DNA of 64,000 bases from Diplocarpon mali (Eukaryota; Ascomycota; Leotiomycetes; Helotiales; Drepanopezizaceae): positions 65,394-129,393 of the forward strand of contig JAENRP010000003.1 in the NCBI GenBank assembly GCA_024741835.1, given 5' to 3'. Below the pieces are notes generated by a model that was not told the origin of the DNA, did not search any database, and saw only the letters and a program-made list of their open reading frames with translations. The position numbers were made by a program, and so were the translations under genes. Shown here piece after piece: positions 33,512-45,301 of the stretch; position 1 is the stretch's first letter, and the number at the start of each line of letters is the position of its first letter.

Positions 33512-34256
33512 CGTGATCGCAACAGATCAAATCGTTCCAACAAAGTTAGAGAGACGGGAGAGCCGACTCTTGTAAAAGACTGGTGTAGGTGGTAGTGCTG
33601 TCAGAGGAAAAGATGGTGTGCGGCGGAAGTGGCTTTAATAAAACCGACGGGCGAGGTTGAAGCAAAGTGTCCTCTTTCTAATGAAGCCGGGGCTTAGCTC
33701 ACACTTGGACGGAGCCGCGCCGAAATAGAAAGAAGAAATACTGGCAGTCCCGTGGTGGAGTAAACCGTATTGGATTTAATGAAAACATAATTTAACAGGG
33801 AAGGCCGGAGCTTAGACTTTTATGTTTGTCAATGTTACATTTCTTATATTTATCAACCTAAATGATTCTACGGCATGGCTTGTCTCGTCCTCGTTGAGCC
33901 GCTGGTGTACGTACTTCTAGCATATTAACCATGCCAACGACCATGCCAATCGACATATCGCAGGAATGAATTGTCGTAATTACCTGCTCGCTGTTCAAAG
34001 CAGGCAAGTGTTCCTTAATCCATTTGTTTGCACCCACCTAAGGATTCAATGATTAAAATAGCTGGTAGAGAGATGGTGAAGTGGACCAATATTCCAGCTC
34101 ACCGCCTTTTTAATTCTGCCGCCGTTAACCCAAACCCCGCCCAAATGTTATCTCTACATAGGTATTGAGTAACTTCATTTAGCATAACAATAAAGAGAGC
34201 TCTTTACTCTCACAACAAGTTACTCCAACGCAATCTCCTGGTCCCGTGCATTCAAA
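33512..34256. other. divergent promoter region calnexin / MDE1
   Basis: 745 bp shared by two divergent genes. Moderately AT-rich in the middle (33780-33870). Apart from the ERSE-like pair listed separately I see no named element, and no exon. Confidence 0.45.
33751..33773 (-). promoter_or_regulatory. ERSE-like CCAAT / CCACG pair upstream of calnexin
   Basis: Read on the minus strand, CCAAT (33773-33769) is followed by CCACG (33755-33751) about 240 bp upstream of the calnexin ATG. The mammalian ER stress response element is CCAAT-N9-CCACG; here the spacer is 13, so the match is imperfect, and fungi mainly use Hac1-type UPRE sites. A suggestion only. Confidence 0.2.
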
Positions 34257-35144
34257 ATGGCTGCCACTTGCCAAGAAGCTAATAACAACGACCATTTGAT
34301 CTCGTCTTCTGATACAAAACATCCTGCAAACCTCATCCCAGAGTTGTGCAAGAAATTTTGGGGCTTAGGATGGGTAACTGGAACTGGTTTGATTGAGCCT
34401 CATTTGCAAACGGAAACAACCCACAACTAAGAAACGATATAGGAGGAGGAGCTAGTATTCGAGATGAGTAGGATAGCAATCAAGTCTCTCTGAACAGTCA
34501 CTCATTTGTTCCAGGGACTTAGTCTACCTAGCTCCATCCGGCGTGCAAAAAGAGATGATGAAACCTGAAGATATTTATGTCCTCGAGATTTCCAAGCAAG
34601 TCGACCCCAAGAAACGCACCTACCTCCGCTCGCCACCCTCGCTCAAGCCCTCACAATGTACACCGTTGTTCATGGCTGCCTTTACGAAACGCAACGCCCG
34701 CTGCTGTATCCACACCCACTCACAATGGGCCGTGCTTCTTACTCTCCTTCTCGAAAACGCCCCTTTCAACACCCGGATTTTTGAGATCAATAATATCGAA
34801 CAGATCAAGGCCTTTGGAAAGGGTTACCAGAAGCAGGGCAACTTGGGATATCATGATACGCTGCGGATCCCCGTTATTGAAAATACGCCATTCGAGGAGG
34901 ATTTGACGGAAAGTCTAGAAGAGGCAATGGAGGATTACCCAGATACTTATGCGGTGTTGGTGAGACGTCATGGCGTTTACGTTTGGGGTGATACGGTTGA
35001 CAAGGCGAAGGCACAAGCCGAGAGGTGTGAAAGTACTTTTCGCTTGCTGCGGTCTTTACTGACGTGTACAGTCTGGATTACCTCTTCCAGCTTGCGGTCG
35101 AGATGCGAAAACTAGGTCTTCCTTGGCTGAGCGATATCGCTTGA
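34257..35144 (+). CDS. MDE1: methylthioribulose-1-phosphate dehydratase (245 aa)
   Basis: Four exons: 34257-34386, 34443-34467 (a 25-nt microexon), 34515-35024, 35072-35144; introns of 56, 47 and 47 nt. Class II aldolase-fold zinc enzyme of methionine salvage, acting directly after MRI1: it dehydrates methylthioribulose-1-phosphate. Marks: [16 protein letters not shown], split by intron 1 and completed by the microexon (GGGASIRD), [10 protein letters not shown] with the catalytic Glu, the zinc site HTHSQW, and the third His in [10 protein letters not shown]. The end [18 protein letters not shown] is the normal family C-terminus. Length matches yeast Mde1 (244 aa), which supports the microexon and both flanking joins. 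Intron 1 begins GTTTGA, an unusual donor. It is divergent from calnexin and 3.2 kb from MRI1. Confidence 0.95.
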
Positions 35145-36560
35145 ATTTGGCCCGGCTGCGGCGTTTCTGATTTGCTGGCCCATGTGGTTGCTTACAGAGC
35201 TGCTCGAGACATTTTGAAACTCTGGATTTTGCACGTTAGCCTGGTCTTACAACTCCACACGCCGAAGCGAAGGTCTTCGCTGTATGAGCTTCAGAAAAGA
35301 TATCCACACGTGCGGCACCTGTTCATTAGAGTTGCCTCATTGCAACCTGTCTTCCTCAATCGTAACTCGGTATGCATCGAAATATATAACTCACTGCAAC
35401 ACCCACTCTACCATTCATATTCATTTGAGTCTGCTAGTATATCATAAATTTACATCTGTCATTATTCGGCGAATTTCGCATTAATTTACTCGCCCAGCTA
35501 TTCAAAATCCTTTACGGTAAGTCATCGATTTGTATACTACTGTCTAGCTGCAGCCCAAGCAGTTTTGTTTCCTTCAAACATAAGATTCCACGTTTGTTGA
35601 TTCCCTCAGTCTGAAGTATAGTCGTCGAGCGATCCTGCGACTCATGAGCCATGACCTTCGACAGGCTGACTGTTGCAAGATATGCTGGGCACCGGAACGC
35701 CGTATCGGCCCTCAGTTTGGATCTCTGCGGCAGAGATTATGGCATGGCTACCAGGTTTCTTCGTCAGATTATTTGACTCGTGGATTGAACTTTTCTAATG
35801 AGCGAACCCATAGGTAAGTTCCTAGTATTTCACGATTATTCAGATGAGACAATAGAGTTGCGTTTGCATTTGTATCCACGTACCCTGGAATCAGTCCTTA
35901 GTAGGCCGATAAGCATAAGGTTTTCTCGGTGGATTTCCAGGAATCCACAGACAAAAACTTCTACCCGATTCAAAAGTTTTGCTCCATACTGGCAGTGTTC
36001 CATGTCACGCTAGCTATCTCGTTGTAGTAGCCGCATCAAGTCGAGAAATTCTCGACAGTTGACGGAACTCACCCACACAGTTTTCTCTGACAATACAAAC
36101 GGGTCGTGAATACAATAAAGAAAAGTGCATCTGGGAAGCATTCCAAGATTGGAACATGCTCTGGATAGCATAAGGCTGGGTTGATATCCTGCTGCCTTCG
36201 CGATATTAGCCCATAATTCGTTGAAAATACGGGCCTGTAGCAATGGAGGTGTGACATTTAGCCCCTTTTTTCCCTGACTACTGGACATTCCATTAGCACA
36301 TCTCCAGCCGTTGACATCGGAGTTGGGCTCTTCATCTCTGCAGTGACATTCCAGCGAGGCATGATTGGCTGTGGTAGATCATGCTCCCACATTCTGCCTA
36401 GCTTAGTCGAGAGAAAAAGAGCTCGAGGTTCGTCTTTACGTCTCCTTCATGTATATAAACCGTTCTGGGTCTGTGAAAAGTCGGTTTCCCATCATTGCCT
36501 CCAGGAACTCGGTTGCATATATCTCTCACTCTTAAACAACTGCGGTTCCCTTCCGCGAAT
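35145..36560. other. 1.4 kb without a supported gene, upstream of ACR3
   Basis: AT-richer intergenic DNA. Frames of 60-92 codons on both strands have no motif. The last 150 bp before 36561 are likely the ACR3 promoter and leader. Confidence 0.45.
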
Positions 36561-37921
36561 ATGACTAAACCCCGATCAAGTCCAACTCAACAACAGGAGC
36601 ATACGCTGGCACCTCTCCCCTCTTCACCTGTTTCCCACGGACCTCTCGACGTAGCAAAGGTGCAGAGTTCGGAGATCTTAGAAGAACATATCGAGGATAG
36701 AAAGAAGACATCAGCGTTCAGAAGTCTAGGGTGTCTAGATCGTTTCCTCGCGCTATGGATCTTTCTAGCAATGGCTGTTGGCATCATCTTGGGCAATTTC
36801 GTGCCGAGCACAGCTCCGACACTACATAAAGGAAAGTTTATGGATGTTTCGATACCGATCGGTAGGTTTGCATTTCCTTATTTCACACGTCATCCACTCC
36901 TGGGGTATGCCTTCACTAACGTTGAAACAGCTGTCGGTCTGCTGGTTATGATGTACCCAATCCTGTGTAAAGTTCGATTCGAGGCTTTGCATCTTGTATT
37001 TCGCAAGAAGGATATCTGGATGCAGATTCTGTTTAGTGTTGTAGTCAATTGGGTCGTGGCCCCGCTGCTCATGGTAAGGCTGCGATCCATAGCCATATCA
37101 AAAATCTATTGTTAACAACTAGGCAGCTCGGTTTATCATGGGCATTCCTTCCCGACAAAGGAGGTCTCCGAGAAGGGCTGATCCTCGTTGGTCTGGCTCG
37201 CTGCATCGCTATGGTATTTCTTGCCCTCCTCGAGTTGACTCATCTCACACTAACCACCCACGAGGTTCTTATATGGACAGGCCTAGCCGGTGGCGACGAC
37301 GAATACTGCGCCATTCTCGTCGCAATCAACTCCCTCCTCCAGATAGTTCTCTATGCCCCTCTTGCTCTCTTATTCATAAAGGTAATCAGCGGCGAAGAGG
37401 GAGCCATGGACATCGAGTACGCAACTGTCGCGAAGTCCGTTGCGGTCTTCCTCGGTATCCCATTAGCAGCGGCAATCCTAACCCGTTTCATGCTCCGAAA
37501 TCTTGTAAGCGCACCTTGGTACGAGCGTGTCTTCCTTAAGTGGGCAGCGCCGTGGTCACTGATAGGACTTCTTTTCACGATCCTCATCTTGTTCGCGTCA
37601 CAAGGACGACAAGTCGTGCACCAAATCGTTTCAGTGGTACGAGTAGCCGCGCCGCTGATCTTGTATTTCGCCATCGTCTTCTTCGCTACGTTGCTCGTGA
37701 CATATAGATTGGGATTCGGCTATAAGCTAGCTGCGACGCAGAGTTTTACGGCTGCGAGCAATAACTTCGAACTGGCTATTGCCGTGGCGGTAGCTACGTA
37801 TGGACCAGATTCGGATCAGGCTCTCGCCTGCACGGTTGGCCCATTGATCGAGGTTCCGGTTTTGTTGGGCTTGGTGTATGTGGTCAAGCAGATTGGGAAG
37901 AGAAGGGGGTGGAAGGATTAG
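36561..37921 (+). CDS. ARR3: arsenite efflux permease Acr3 (395 aa)
   Basis: Four exons: 36561-36861, 36931-37073, 37127-37213, 37265-37921. Plasma-membrane As(III) (and Sb(III)) extrusion carrier of the ACR3/BART type with about ten TM helices: LWIFLAMAVGIILGNFVP, AVGLLVMMYPILCKVR, NWVVAPLLMLGLSWAFLP. The conserved functional Cys is in GLARCIAMV, and the late half has SFTAASNNFELAIAVAVATYG, the family signature. Intron 3 (37214-37264) is 51 nt, stop-free and a multiple of three, so it can be misread as coding; removing it gives RCIAMVLIWTGLAGGDDEYC, which fits the family. The first 55 residues are a hydrophilic cytoplasmic N-terminus. No arsenate reductase or other ars gene lies next to it in this window. 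Arsenic-responsive expression is usual for the family but no site was identified. Confidence 0.95.
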
Positions 37922-38317
37922 TTGACTGGTGATTCCCTGGTAGTCTAAGATAACAAGCAGACTGCTTTTGTCTCCCCTCATATCACTACACAAGAGTACG
38001 TATGAAGTAGAGAAAGAAGATATAGCAAGGGGGCCATCCTAGAAAGCCCAAAGTTGAGTAATTTGAGAGAGAAACGACAGGACTAAAGGAGATCGTTGAT
38101 AATTGCTACATAAATTTAGACTCAAGTTTTTGGCACAACTTTTGGCACGGTTTCATGACAGAAGAATTATTTGAACTTTCACAAAAATACACATGCCACG
38201 AGGACGACACCCGGCGAAATGATGTTTGTTTCAGTAAACAAGATGCATATAGACAGACCGTAAGAACTCCAACGCTATGCATCGAAACATAAAATAAACA
38301 AAACATAAACCAAAAAA
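37922..38317. other. convergent 3' region ACR3 / MPH1
   Basis: 396 bp between convergent stops, AT-rich, no exon. Presumed 3' untranslated regions. A short direct repeat TTTTGGCACAAC/TTTTGGCACGG lies at about 38128-38151. Confidence 0.4.
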
Positions 38318-41300
38318 TCATTCGTCACTATCAGAATCTGCCACCACCCTCCTTCTCCTTCTATGCTGTGCCTGGAAGAGGAGTCCTTCCTCCTCATCGG
38401 AATCACTCCGGACAGAAACCTTCGATGCCGGCTCGGCCTTCTTCCCCACCAAAGTTTGCAGATCAGGCATATCATCGTCTTCATCTTGAGTATTGGCGAA
38501 CTGGGTAGGCACGAAGAATGGCTTTAGAGTTTGTTCGAATCGAGGCGGTGTATTTGACGATCTTCTCATTCCAGGTCTCCTGTGACTAGAGGGAAGTTGA
38601 GTCCCATCTGCGATGAAATCCTGAAGGCTACCAAGATCAGAATCATCCTCCGAACGGTCTTCGCTATGTATGATGTCCCCAAGTCCTTCGCTATCCGAGC
38701 AGAACCCATCTCTGACCCGCTGCGCTCGCCGTGCTGAAGATGAAGGATCATTGTCATCGCTGTCGCTCCCGATGTCGCAAAGAACCATGGCAGCCTTCGG
38801 CGGCGGCTGTGTTTTTGCTAGTGCAGGCTCTCGAAACTGCACAGGAGGTTTCGACGCCTTCACTTGATCTTCAATCAGGCATGGCGGGTCCCAAAAACTT
38901 CTTGATGGCTCAACATCCCCGAACGGCTTCACATAACGGTCTTCCACACTCTGGGATTTCGCTAGCGTCCTGAAAAGAGTCACACATCTCAATGTATGAT
39001 GACCATGTGGGACATTTACAGCAGGTCCGAGTGATCTTTGAGCAGAGGTATGAGAACACAAATCAGGAACACTAACCTCCTGCGATTCGTTCCCGCAGAC
39101 GTTGATGTATCGATCCACAAATTCTTTTTCTTCTGTGGAATCGAGAAAAACCGATTCCGGAAGCAGCAAAGGAGCTAGGATGTTCTTCGGCGCCTCCTGC
39201 GTTTGTTTCGCTGTAATCCCAAAATCTTCGAGAGGTCCGCCTCTCCCTGTCAACTTTGAGGCTTTTCGGAATCCTGTTTCTACGTCATCTGGCATGTGAA
39301 ATTTCTTCGCTGGCTTCTTCCTCCCCTTTGTCGCGCGGCGCTTGGGTTCTGGTAATCTTTCAGGGTCTTGAGTGTTCTCGAATGGAATTTCTATCTTTCT
39401 CTTATCCACGACTGGCGTAATGTCCCTCGGGACGATGCGAACAGAGAGATCGTGCCGGAATTCAAATCGTTCTCCTGAGCTGATCATCTTCTGCATCTGC
39501 TCGTAATTGTCTTTGGCCTTAGCAAACGCATCTTCTTCCTTTCCACGCATCAAAAGTAGAACAATGTGGCCAGCTCTTTTCCTCCCGGTTCGTCCCATTC
39601 GCTGCAGCATGCGTATCGGAGAGCAGGATGCATCGAAGCAAACAATCAAATCAACCTGACCGATATCCAGACCTTCTTCACCGATCGAAGTGGCAACAAG
39701 CACATTGAACTTTCCAGCCTTGAATGCATCTATAGTCTCCTGCTGCTTGGTTTGATTCATTCCTTCGGAGCGTTTCGAATCTGCCTGTCCAACAAAGACG
39801 GAAGACCGGATCATGGGCCCATGTTTATTCAGAACTCGACATATCTCCTCAGCACTATCTCGAAACTCCGCAAACACAATTGCCCTAGTGCTCGACGGAG
39901 GAGCATCTTCACCCAGCCTGCCCTCCCCTGCGTCCAGGAAATGGTTGAGAATGGTATCGCAGAGGTACGTGAGTTTTGGGTGGCCGACAAAATCATCCTT
40001 ACTGAGCCATAAACGGATCCGATCCATCATCTTCACAAAGTCAGGGCTCTGGATGACCTGGCTCTTGTATTTCGATGGCCTTCTGCCATCTTCTACCTCC
40101 GTCCGAAATGCATTGATCACCTGATAGAATGGCCCGATGCCGTGAAAGTTGAGAAGCTTGATGCTATGAGCAAGACTCGAAAGAATAGCGAACAGGGCGA
40201 TCATCATGCCCTTTAGTCCTATGTTGGCATTTCTGCCTGCGTCTGCCATCCACCTCGTTCGTGCCTGCAATAATCCAAAGGTAGTTAGGGACATAGGATC
40301 TTTGTTGTAGTAAGCATTTTGTGCGCATAGCTGGTTCAAGAGTGGCTGGAGTGCTTTCGAAAATAGCTCTTTCACCATGATGATCTCATCTGACGGATCG
40401 ATGATTACCTGGTCGATGTTCCGCCGGTGGACGAATTGTTGAATATCTATGGACTCCTCAGTGCGAATCTCGACCTTTGAAATTTCCAAATTGTCGATTA
40501 CCTCCTGAATAGCCTCAACGCTGGCACCAGGAGTCGCGGTCAAGGCGAGTACTCGGAAACTTTGGTTAAAGCGACGTAAGAAAGTGACGACTGTGCAGTA
40601 TGCATATTTTCCAGTTGCTCGATGTGCTTCATCTACGACTAGAAGAGCTATCTTTTTAGGATCTGCGATTCCGCTTGTCAGATCATTGTGTAAAGTTTGC
40701 GGTGTCATGAAGAAGACTCGCTTCACATTCCATTCCTCAGCTCGTAAAGCCGGTGGTTGCTCGCCTGTAAGCATTGTTGTCTGGGACCTGGGTATACCAA
40801 CAATGCTGAAGCAGGCTTTTACTTGCTGAGCAACCAAAGGCTTTGTTGGAGCAACAAATACTATCTGGGCATCTTTGGTCCAGCGAAAAAAATTGTACAT
40901 GATTGTTGCTGCGATAAACGTTTTCCCAAGACCGGTAGGGAGCGCAACCAAAAGATTATTGAATAGGCCATGCTTGACGATACTGAATTGGTAGTCTCGA
41001 ATGTTACCCAGGTTGGTCGGATACACCCATGTCTTCAAGGCTTCCCGGTCTAGTGCATGTTGGGTAGGAGCCTCCGGTGGCTTGTCAACTCTGAAGCTAA
41101 AGGCCTTTTTTGCCTGTGATGCTGGAGCCTCATACGAAGCTCGGCCACCAAATAACGTCGTTTGACGAAGTCCCTGCTGCGGAGCATCAAGCCGTTGGCT
41201 TCGAAAACCCCCGCCTTGACTCCCATGGGCAGATGATGAGCTGATGAAGGTAGGCTCTTTTGATGCTGCATCGTATTCTGGAGAGGAAAAGGCATCGGAT

Positions 41301-41788
41301 GGAAGATCGTCTAGTTCTCGACTGTAATCATGATCTGTTAAGGGGTTATTTTTCCACCCCTGTTGCTGTGCACGATCATCATGCAAAGGATTGCTGGTTC
41401 GTTTTTGAAAGTAGTTGACTGAAGGTATCAATCGCTTCGGAGCTGTAGAGAATACCGGCTTCGGCGGTGGTGCTGGTCTCGGTTTAATATATATCGGCCC
41501 CCGAATCCTCCATGGACTAGAACTAGGGAGTGCTTCTGCTTGGGTGGCGCCGACAATCTTAGCGGCCGGTACATCCCTCTCAGCAATGTGAATACGATAT
41601 TTCTTCTTCCTCTTATCATCTTCCTCATTACCGGAATGGCCACTCTCATTGGAATCGTGTGATCTGCGCTGTCGTTTCTGAGGTCGAGAAGAGCTAAGTA
41701 GTGGTGGCAGTGTCTGAGAGGGCTGATTGAAAGCCCCAATCAAGTCTTCATCAGCTATCCCATCGTATTCGTCTTGGTCATCGTCCAT
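38318..41788 (-). CDS. MPH1: FANCM-family DNA helicase Mph1 (1156 aa)
   Basis: One long intronless frame from ATG 41788. SF2 3'-5' helicase/translocase of the Mph1/FANCM/Fml1 family, acting on stalled forks and D-loops and limiting crossovers in recombination. The order is: acidic N-terminus [35 protein letters not shown] (Q-motif region); Walker [14 protein letters not shown] at about 280; DEAH box [10 protein letters not shown] at about 382; motif [11 protein letters not shown]; a helical insert typical of the family; motif [16 protein letters not shown] and [19 protein letters not shown] at about 730. The C-terminal 350 residues are low-complexity with acidic and Ser-rich runs and a terminal VVADSDSDE, a possible CK2 site. 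Nuclear. It is tandem with PRP16 on the same strand, 318 bp downstream of it. Confidence 0.97.
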   Translation of the reverse strand: MDDDQDEYDGIADEDLIGAFNQPSQTLPPLLSSSRPQKRQRRSHDSNESGHSGNEEDDKRKKKYRIHIAERDVPAAKIVGATQAEALPSSSPWRIRGPIYIKPRPAPPPKPVFSTAPKRLIPSVNYFQKRTSNPLHDDRAQQQGWKNNPLTDHDYSRELDDLPSDAFSSPEYDAASKEPTFISSSSAHGSQGGGFRSQRLDAPQQGLRQTTLFGGRASYEAPASQAKKAFSFRVDKPPEAPTQHALDREALKTWVYPTNLGNIRDYQFSIVKHGLFNNLLVALPTGLGKTFIAATIMYNFFRWTKDAQIVFVAPTKPLVAQQVKACFSIVGIPRSQTTMLTGEQPPALRAEEWNVKRVFFMTPQTLHNDLTSGIADPKKIALLVVDEAHRATGKYAYCTVVTFLRRFNQSFRVLALTATPGASVEAIQEVIDNLEISKVEIRTEESIDIQQFVHRRNIDQVIIDPSDEIIMVKELFSKALQPLLNQLCAQNAYYNKDPMSLTTFGLLQARTRWMADAGRNANIGLKGMMIALFAILSSLAHSIKLLNFHGIGPFYQVINAFRTEVEDGRRPSKYKSQVIQSPDFVKMMDRIRLWLSKDDFVGHPKLTYLCDTILNHFLDAGEGRLGEDAPPSSTRAIVFAEFRDSAEEICRVLNKHGPMIRSSVFVGQADSKRSEGMNQTKQQETIDAFKAGKFNVLVATSIGEEGLDIGQVDLIVCFDASCSPIRMLQRMGRTGRKRAGHIVLLLMRGKEEDAFAKAKDNYEQMQKMISSGERFEFRHDLSVRIVPRDITPVVDKRKIEIPFENTQDPERLPEPKRRATKGRKKPAKKFHMPDDVETGFRKASKLTGRGGPLEDFGITAKQTQEAPKNILAPLLLPESVFLDSTEEKEFVDRYINVCGNESQEVSVPDLCSHTSAQRSLGPAVNVPHGHHTLRCVTLFRTLAKSQSVEDRYVKPFGDVEPSRSFWDPPCLIEDQVKASKPPVQFREPALAKTQPPPKAAMVLCDIGSDSDDNDPSSSARRAQRVRDGFCSDSEGLGDIIHSEDRSEDDSDLGSLQDFIADGTQLPSSHRRPGMRRSSNTPPRFEQTLKPFFVPTQFANTQDEDDDMPDLQTLVGKKAEPASKVSVRSDSDEEEGLLFQAQHRRRRRVVADSDSDE

Positions 41789-42106
41789 TGTGACGGTAAA
41801 TGCTGAGACTCAGCTCACATGTTAGGTAAAAACAAAAATAGGTGGTTACGCGGTTAGTCGCGTTGGCAGTTCCCGCGGTGACGCGTAGCCTATCCATATC
41901 ACGTGCTACAAAGCCGAAGGGGTGCGAACGTTCAGCTTGACAGACATCGACTTGATCTCAATGCTTAAGACTGATTTGAGAGTTACCAGAAGCCTGACAT
42001 CGGAATTTTCGGGCTTCAAAAAGTGCTCTTTGTGTTACCGGGCCGGGATTCACAGGACAATGAAACGGGTTATTTCGTGAATATGCTCGCTAAACTATGC
42101 TATATA
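41789..42106. other. intergenic region PRP16 / MPH1
   Basis: 318 bp between the PRP16 stop and the MPH1 start, both on the minus strand. A GC-rich segment with CACGTG-like TCACGTGC at about 41899-41906 lies about 110 bp before the MPH1 ATG. No exon. Confidence 0.4.
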
Positions 42107-45100
42107 TTAAAATCCGCGTCCGGGGCGCTTCGATACAGGCCTCTTTACAGCACCATGAGATGCAACCTTCTTTACGATCGCTGCTGTTGGCACTCTGGCT
42201 GTCTTCAGACTCTCAGCTTCTATCCTTTTCTCCTCCCGCATCTTATCCTCGGCCATCTGAGTTTCTATCTCCATCTTCTTATTGAACTCAGTCTCCGTCA
42301 CACGCTTTTCGCGTGCTGAATAGCCCTTTTCCTTGATCGAATAGAAGACGCCTCCTAAATCGGCAAGCCACTTGGGATCAACTGAAGTTACCGTTGACAT
42401 ATATTCCTTCGAGGTCAAAATAAGTTCGTGGTAGACGACATAGTCGGGGAGATATCCCAGGCCATACAAGGCACTCGTGGGGTGCAGCTGGACGGTCACA
42501 CTGGTCCTCAAATTGACATACTCGCCGATGCCTTTGACTTTTGCTGCTTGGTGATAATAGCCAGAGCAAATACACTTTCGTATAACATCCCAATCCGTAC
42601 CACAACTGATCATACTCATCTTCTGCATCTTCATAATGTCCCCGAGCTGATCTCGTATTTCTTTTGCACGGCGCAAAGATTTCGGGTGCAGGAAGTGACG
42701 AGTACACCAAGCGTCGGAATATCCATTTGATTTCCATTGTGAATAGACGTGGAGAAACGTCAAGTGGTCTGATTCGGGAACGAAGAACTTCTCTCGAGCA
42801 GCGTCGGATTCTTCAATACGTTCCTTAGGTCTGTAAAAGACACTAGGAACGCTGAGCATGGATACGATAGTTAGCACCTCTTCGCTGCAGCCATAATCCT
42901 CAGAAGTGATGAGAAGCTTTGCCAAAGATGGATCCATAGGGAAAGCAGTCATTTTTCTGCCGACTTCGGTCAGATCGCCAATATTGTTCAGAGCTCCTAG
43001 GGCCCAAAGATCAAAGAGAGATGTCGTGATAGTGTCCTGTGGAGGAGGATCCATGAAATCGAAATCTAGCAAATCCTTGACGCCTAAGGATTTCAAAAGC
43101 AGGACAGTATTAGCGAGATTGGTACGTTGGATCTCGGGGATCGTTTGAATGTACATCTCGTCCTTGAAAGCAGCTTCCGTGAAAAGGTGGTAGGCCTTTC
43201 CAGGTCCAGTTCGACCAGCACGACCAGCTCTTTGTGAGGCATTGGCCTGCGAGATAGGTGTAATCTGGAGCGTATCCATACCCATTCTCGGATTGTAAAC
43301 CTTGAGTTTTGAGTAACCAGCATCAACCACATACATGATCCCGTCCACAGTTAGACTGGTCTCGGCAATATTTGTGGCTACGATAACTTTTCGGACCCCA
43401 GGGGCAGCTTTATCAAAAATCTTTGCTTGGAGGTCTGCTGGCATCTGACTGTAGATTGGAAGGATACTGAGTTTTGGTGGATCGTTGAGAGCATTCAGAC
43501 GTTCCTGAACCAGCTCGCAGGTTACCTCAATATCTTCTTGCCCAGTCATGAATACCAAGATATCTCCAGCACCCTGTGATACGTGAATGGCTAAGACTTG
43601 TTGGACAGCCTGGTCAACATAGTCCTCAACAGGCGACCGGTGATACATGATATCGACTGGAAAGGTTCGGCCAGGAATGAAAAACTCGGGTGCCCCTCCA
43701 TAAAAGTCGGAAAATCGTTTCGAATTCATGGTGGCAGACGTTACGATAAGCTTGAGATCACGACGTCGGGCAAGAACCTTCTTGAACAAGCCCATAAGAA
43801 CATCAGTGTTCAGTGCTCTCTCATGAGCTTCGTCCATGATGACGCAAGAGTAACGGTCAAGATCAGGCTCATTGAGCGATTCTCTTAGTAGGACGCCATC
43901 TGTCATATACTTGATCGATGTCTCTCGGCTCGTGCAGTCTTCAAACCGAATGGCATAGCCAACAGTACCACCAAGCTTACATTCCATTTCCTCGCTGACT
44001 CGCTTGGCTACACTCATAGCTGCAACTCGTCGCGGCTGTGTACATCCAATCAATCCGAGCTTGGCATATCCGTCTTCATATAAGAATTGGGTGAGTTGCG
44101 TCGTTTTGCCAGAGCCTGTCTCGCCGACAACGATTACAACCTGGTTGTCTCTGATGACCCTAAGGAGGTCTTCGCGAACAGCAAAAGCTGGGAGAAATTC
44201 TCTCTGTTCCTTCAAAGATTTGCTCTGACTGAAGTTGCTGGCCCCCTCATTCTTTTTCATGTGTTGCTCAAATTTGCTATTGCCCTGGAGTTCCACTTCG
44301 CCTGGTACAGGTGCAGCACTGTCCCCTTCGTCCTCCTTTACACCCATCAAATTTCCCAGAGCAGTACCAGCCATATTCGTAGCCTCCTGGGCCTGCTTCT
44401 GCCGTTCTTTTTGCTGTCTTTTTTCTTTCACAACTTTGCTGCCCTTTCGACTGAAAACTGCCATGTCGCTCTGAGCATCTCGAATCGCTGGTACCGGTTC
44501 CAATTGCTTAGAGAAAACAGTTCTTCCATCCAAAAAAGGCGGCTTAAGATCATGAACCAGTAAGTGAACCCTGGTTGCCTCTTCGTCGTCTTCAAAATCA
44601 TCTGCCATGTCACGCCGTTGCGCCACTCCTGATGTGAGCATCCGATTGGTTTCCCAGGCGTCAACATCTTTCTGTTTTTGTGTGGCGCGTGCGCTGATCC
44701 GTGGCCCGGATGTCTTCTTCTTCTCTATCTGAGCCGTCTCCTGCTGCTGCTCAGCCCAGGAGTTGTCATAGCTCGCGAAAGGGTTATGCTCATCCTCTCC
44801 GAAAACATGACCAAACTCATCCCCGGCATACCAGTCTCTATCTAGAGCCTTGGAGTCCTCTTCGCTGACATATGGCTCTGTGCCTTCAAATTCCTTCTGT
44901 CGAGTCGTCCCCAGGTGTCGTGATTGTGAGCGTGGAGTCGATGCGCGGGATCCGTTTCCTATGCGACTTTGAGGTCGCAATGAACTGGATCCCGCTGGCC
45001 CATTACGATTTTCTGATGGTCTAGCGGGAATTGCGAATCTGTCATCAGACCTTAAAGGATTAAATTCCAGCCTCCGTCGTTTTGGGCTCGCTTCGCCATC

Positions 45101-45115
45101 GGTTTCTCTTGCCAT
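42107..45115 (-). CDS. PRP16: DEAH-box splicing helicase Prp16 (1002 aa)
   Basis: Intronless on the minus strand. DEAH/RHA ATPase that remodels the spliceosome after the first transesterification (DHX38/Prp16). The N-terminal 300 residues carry the Prp16-type leader: [53 protein letters not shown], then [20 protein letters not shown]. The core has Walker [11 protein letters not shown] at about 330, [21 protein letters not shown] in [14 protein letters not shown] at about 420, SATM, and [22 protein letters not shown]2/ratchet and OB regions follow. The Prp2, Prp22 and Prp43 paralogues differ in leader and in the QREFLPAF segment. I chose ATG 45115; the frame extends to ATG 45196, but those 27 residues are hydrophobic and unlike the family. 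A purine-rich SKRPGRGF forms the C-terminus. Confidence 0.95.
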   Translation of the reverse strand: MARETDGEASPKRRRLEFNPLRSDDRFAIPARPSENRNGPAGSSSLRPQSRIGNGSRASTPRSQSRHLGTTRQKEFEGTEPYVSEEDSKALDRDWYAGDEFGHVFGEDEHNPFASYDNSWAEQQQETAQIEKKKTSGPRISARATQKQKDVDAWETNRMLTSGVAQRRDMADDFEDDEEATRVHLLVHDLKPPFLDGRTVFSKQLEPVPAIRDAQSDMAVFSRKGSKVVKEKRQQKERQKQAQEATNMAGTALGNLMGVKEDEGDSAAPVPGEVELQGNSKFEQHMKKNEGASNFSQSKSLKEQREFLPAFAVREDLLRVIRDNQVVIVVGETGSGKTTQLTQFLYEDGYAKLGLIGCTQPRRVAAMSVAKRVSEEMECKLGGTVGYAIRFEDCTSRETSIKYMTDGVLLRESLNEPDLDRYSCVIMDEAHERALNTDVLMGLFKKVLARRRDLKLIVTSATMNSKRFSDFYGGAPEFFIPGRTFPVDIMYHRSPVEDYVDQAVQQVLAIHVSQGAGDILVFMTGQEDIEVTCELVQERLNALNDPPKLSILPIYSQMPADLQAKIFDKAAPGVRKVIVATNIAETSLTVDGIMYVVDAGYSKLKVYNPRMGMDTLQITPISQANASQRAGRAGRTGPGKAYHLFTEAAFKDEMYIQTIPEIQRTNLANTVLLLKSLGVKDLLDFDFMDPPPQDTITTSLFDLWALGALNNIGDLTEVGRKMTAFPMDPSLAKLLITSEDYGCSEEVLTIVSMLSVPSVFYRPKERIEESDAAREKFFVPESDHLTFLHVYSQWKSNGYSDAWCTRHFLHPKSLRRAKEIRDQLGDIMKMQKMSMISCGTDWDVIRKCICSGYYHQAAKVKGIGEYVNLRTSVTVQLHPTSALYGLGYLPDYVVYHELILTSKEYMSTVTSVDPKWLADLGGVFYSIKEKGYSAREKRVTETEFNKKMEIETQMAEDKMREEKRIEAESLKTARVPTAAIVKKVASHGAVKRPVSKRPGRGF

Positions 45116-45301
45116 CTTGTTAGGTTGAGGCTGTTGACATTGTAGCTTCGTGAGCTTTGGAAATACTGTGGCTAGGACAGCGGCCGCTAGTCCCATATAT
45201 CATATCTTATCGGTACTATCTGAAAATCCCGCCAGAAAATTTCCGCGAGGCTGACAATCAGCACGCTGGATCTAATCCTCGTATTAAATCCTCTCTTCAC
45301 A
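45116..45301. promoter_or_regulatory. compact bidirectional promoter PRP16 / PWP1
   Basis: Only 186 bp separate the two ATGs (105 bp if the upstream PRP16 ATG is used), so both genes must share this promoter. It holds a NotI-like GCGGCCGC at 45180-45187. Joint control of a splicing helicase and a ribosome-biogenesis factor is plausible but inferred. Confidence 0.6.

Noticed and set aside
35798..36288. Short frames upstream of ACR3
   Set aside because: Below 95 codons, no motif, AT-rich intergenic DNA.
37214..37264. 17-residue insertion in ACR3
   Set aside because: The segment has GT...CTAAC...AG structure and its removal restores the conserved RCIAMVLIWTGL.
45116..45196. N-terminal extension of PRP16 from ATG 45196
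   Set aside because: Adds a hydrophobic leader foreign to this nuclear family; the ATG at 45115 gives a normal start. Not excluded.
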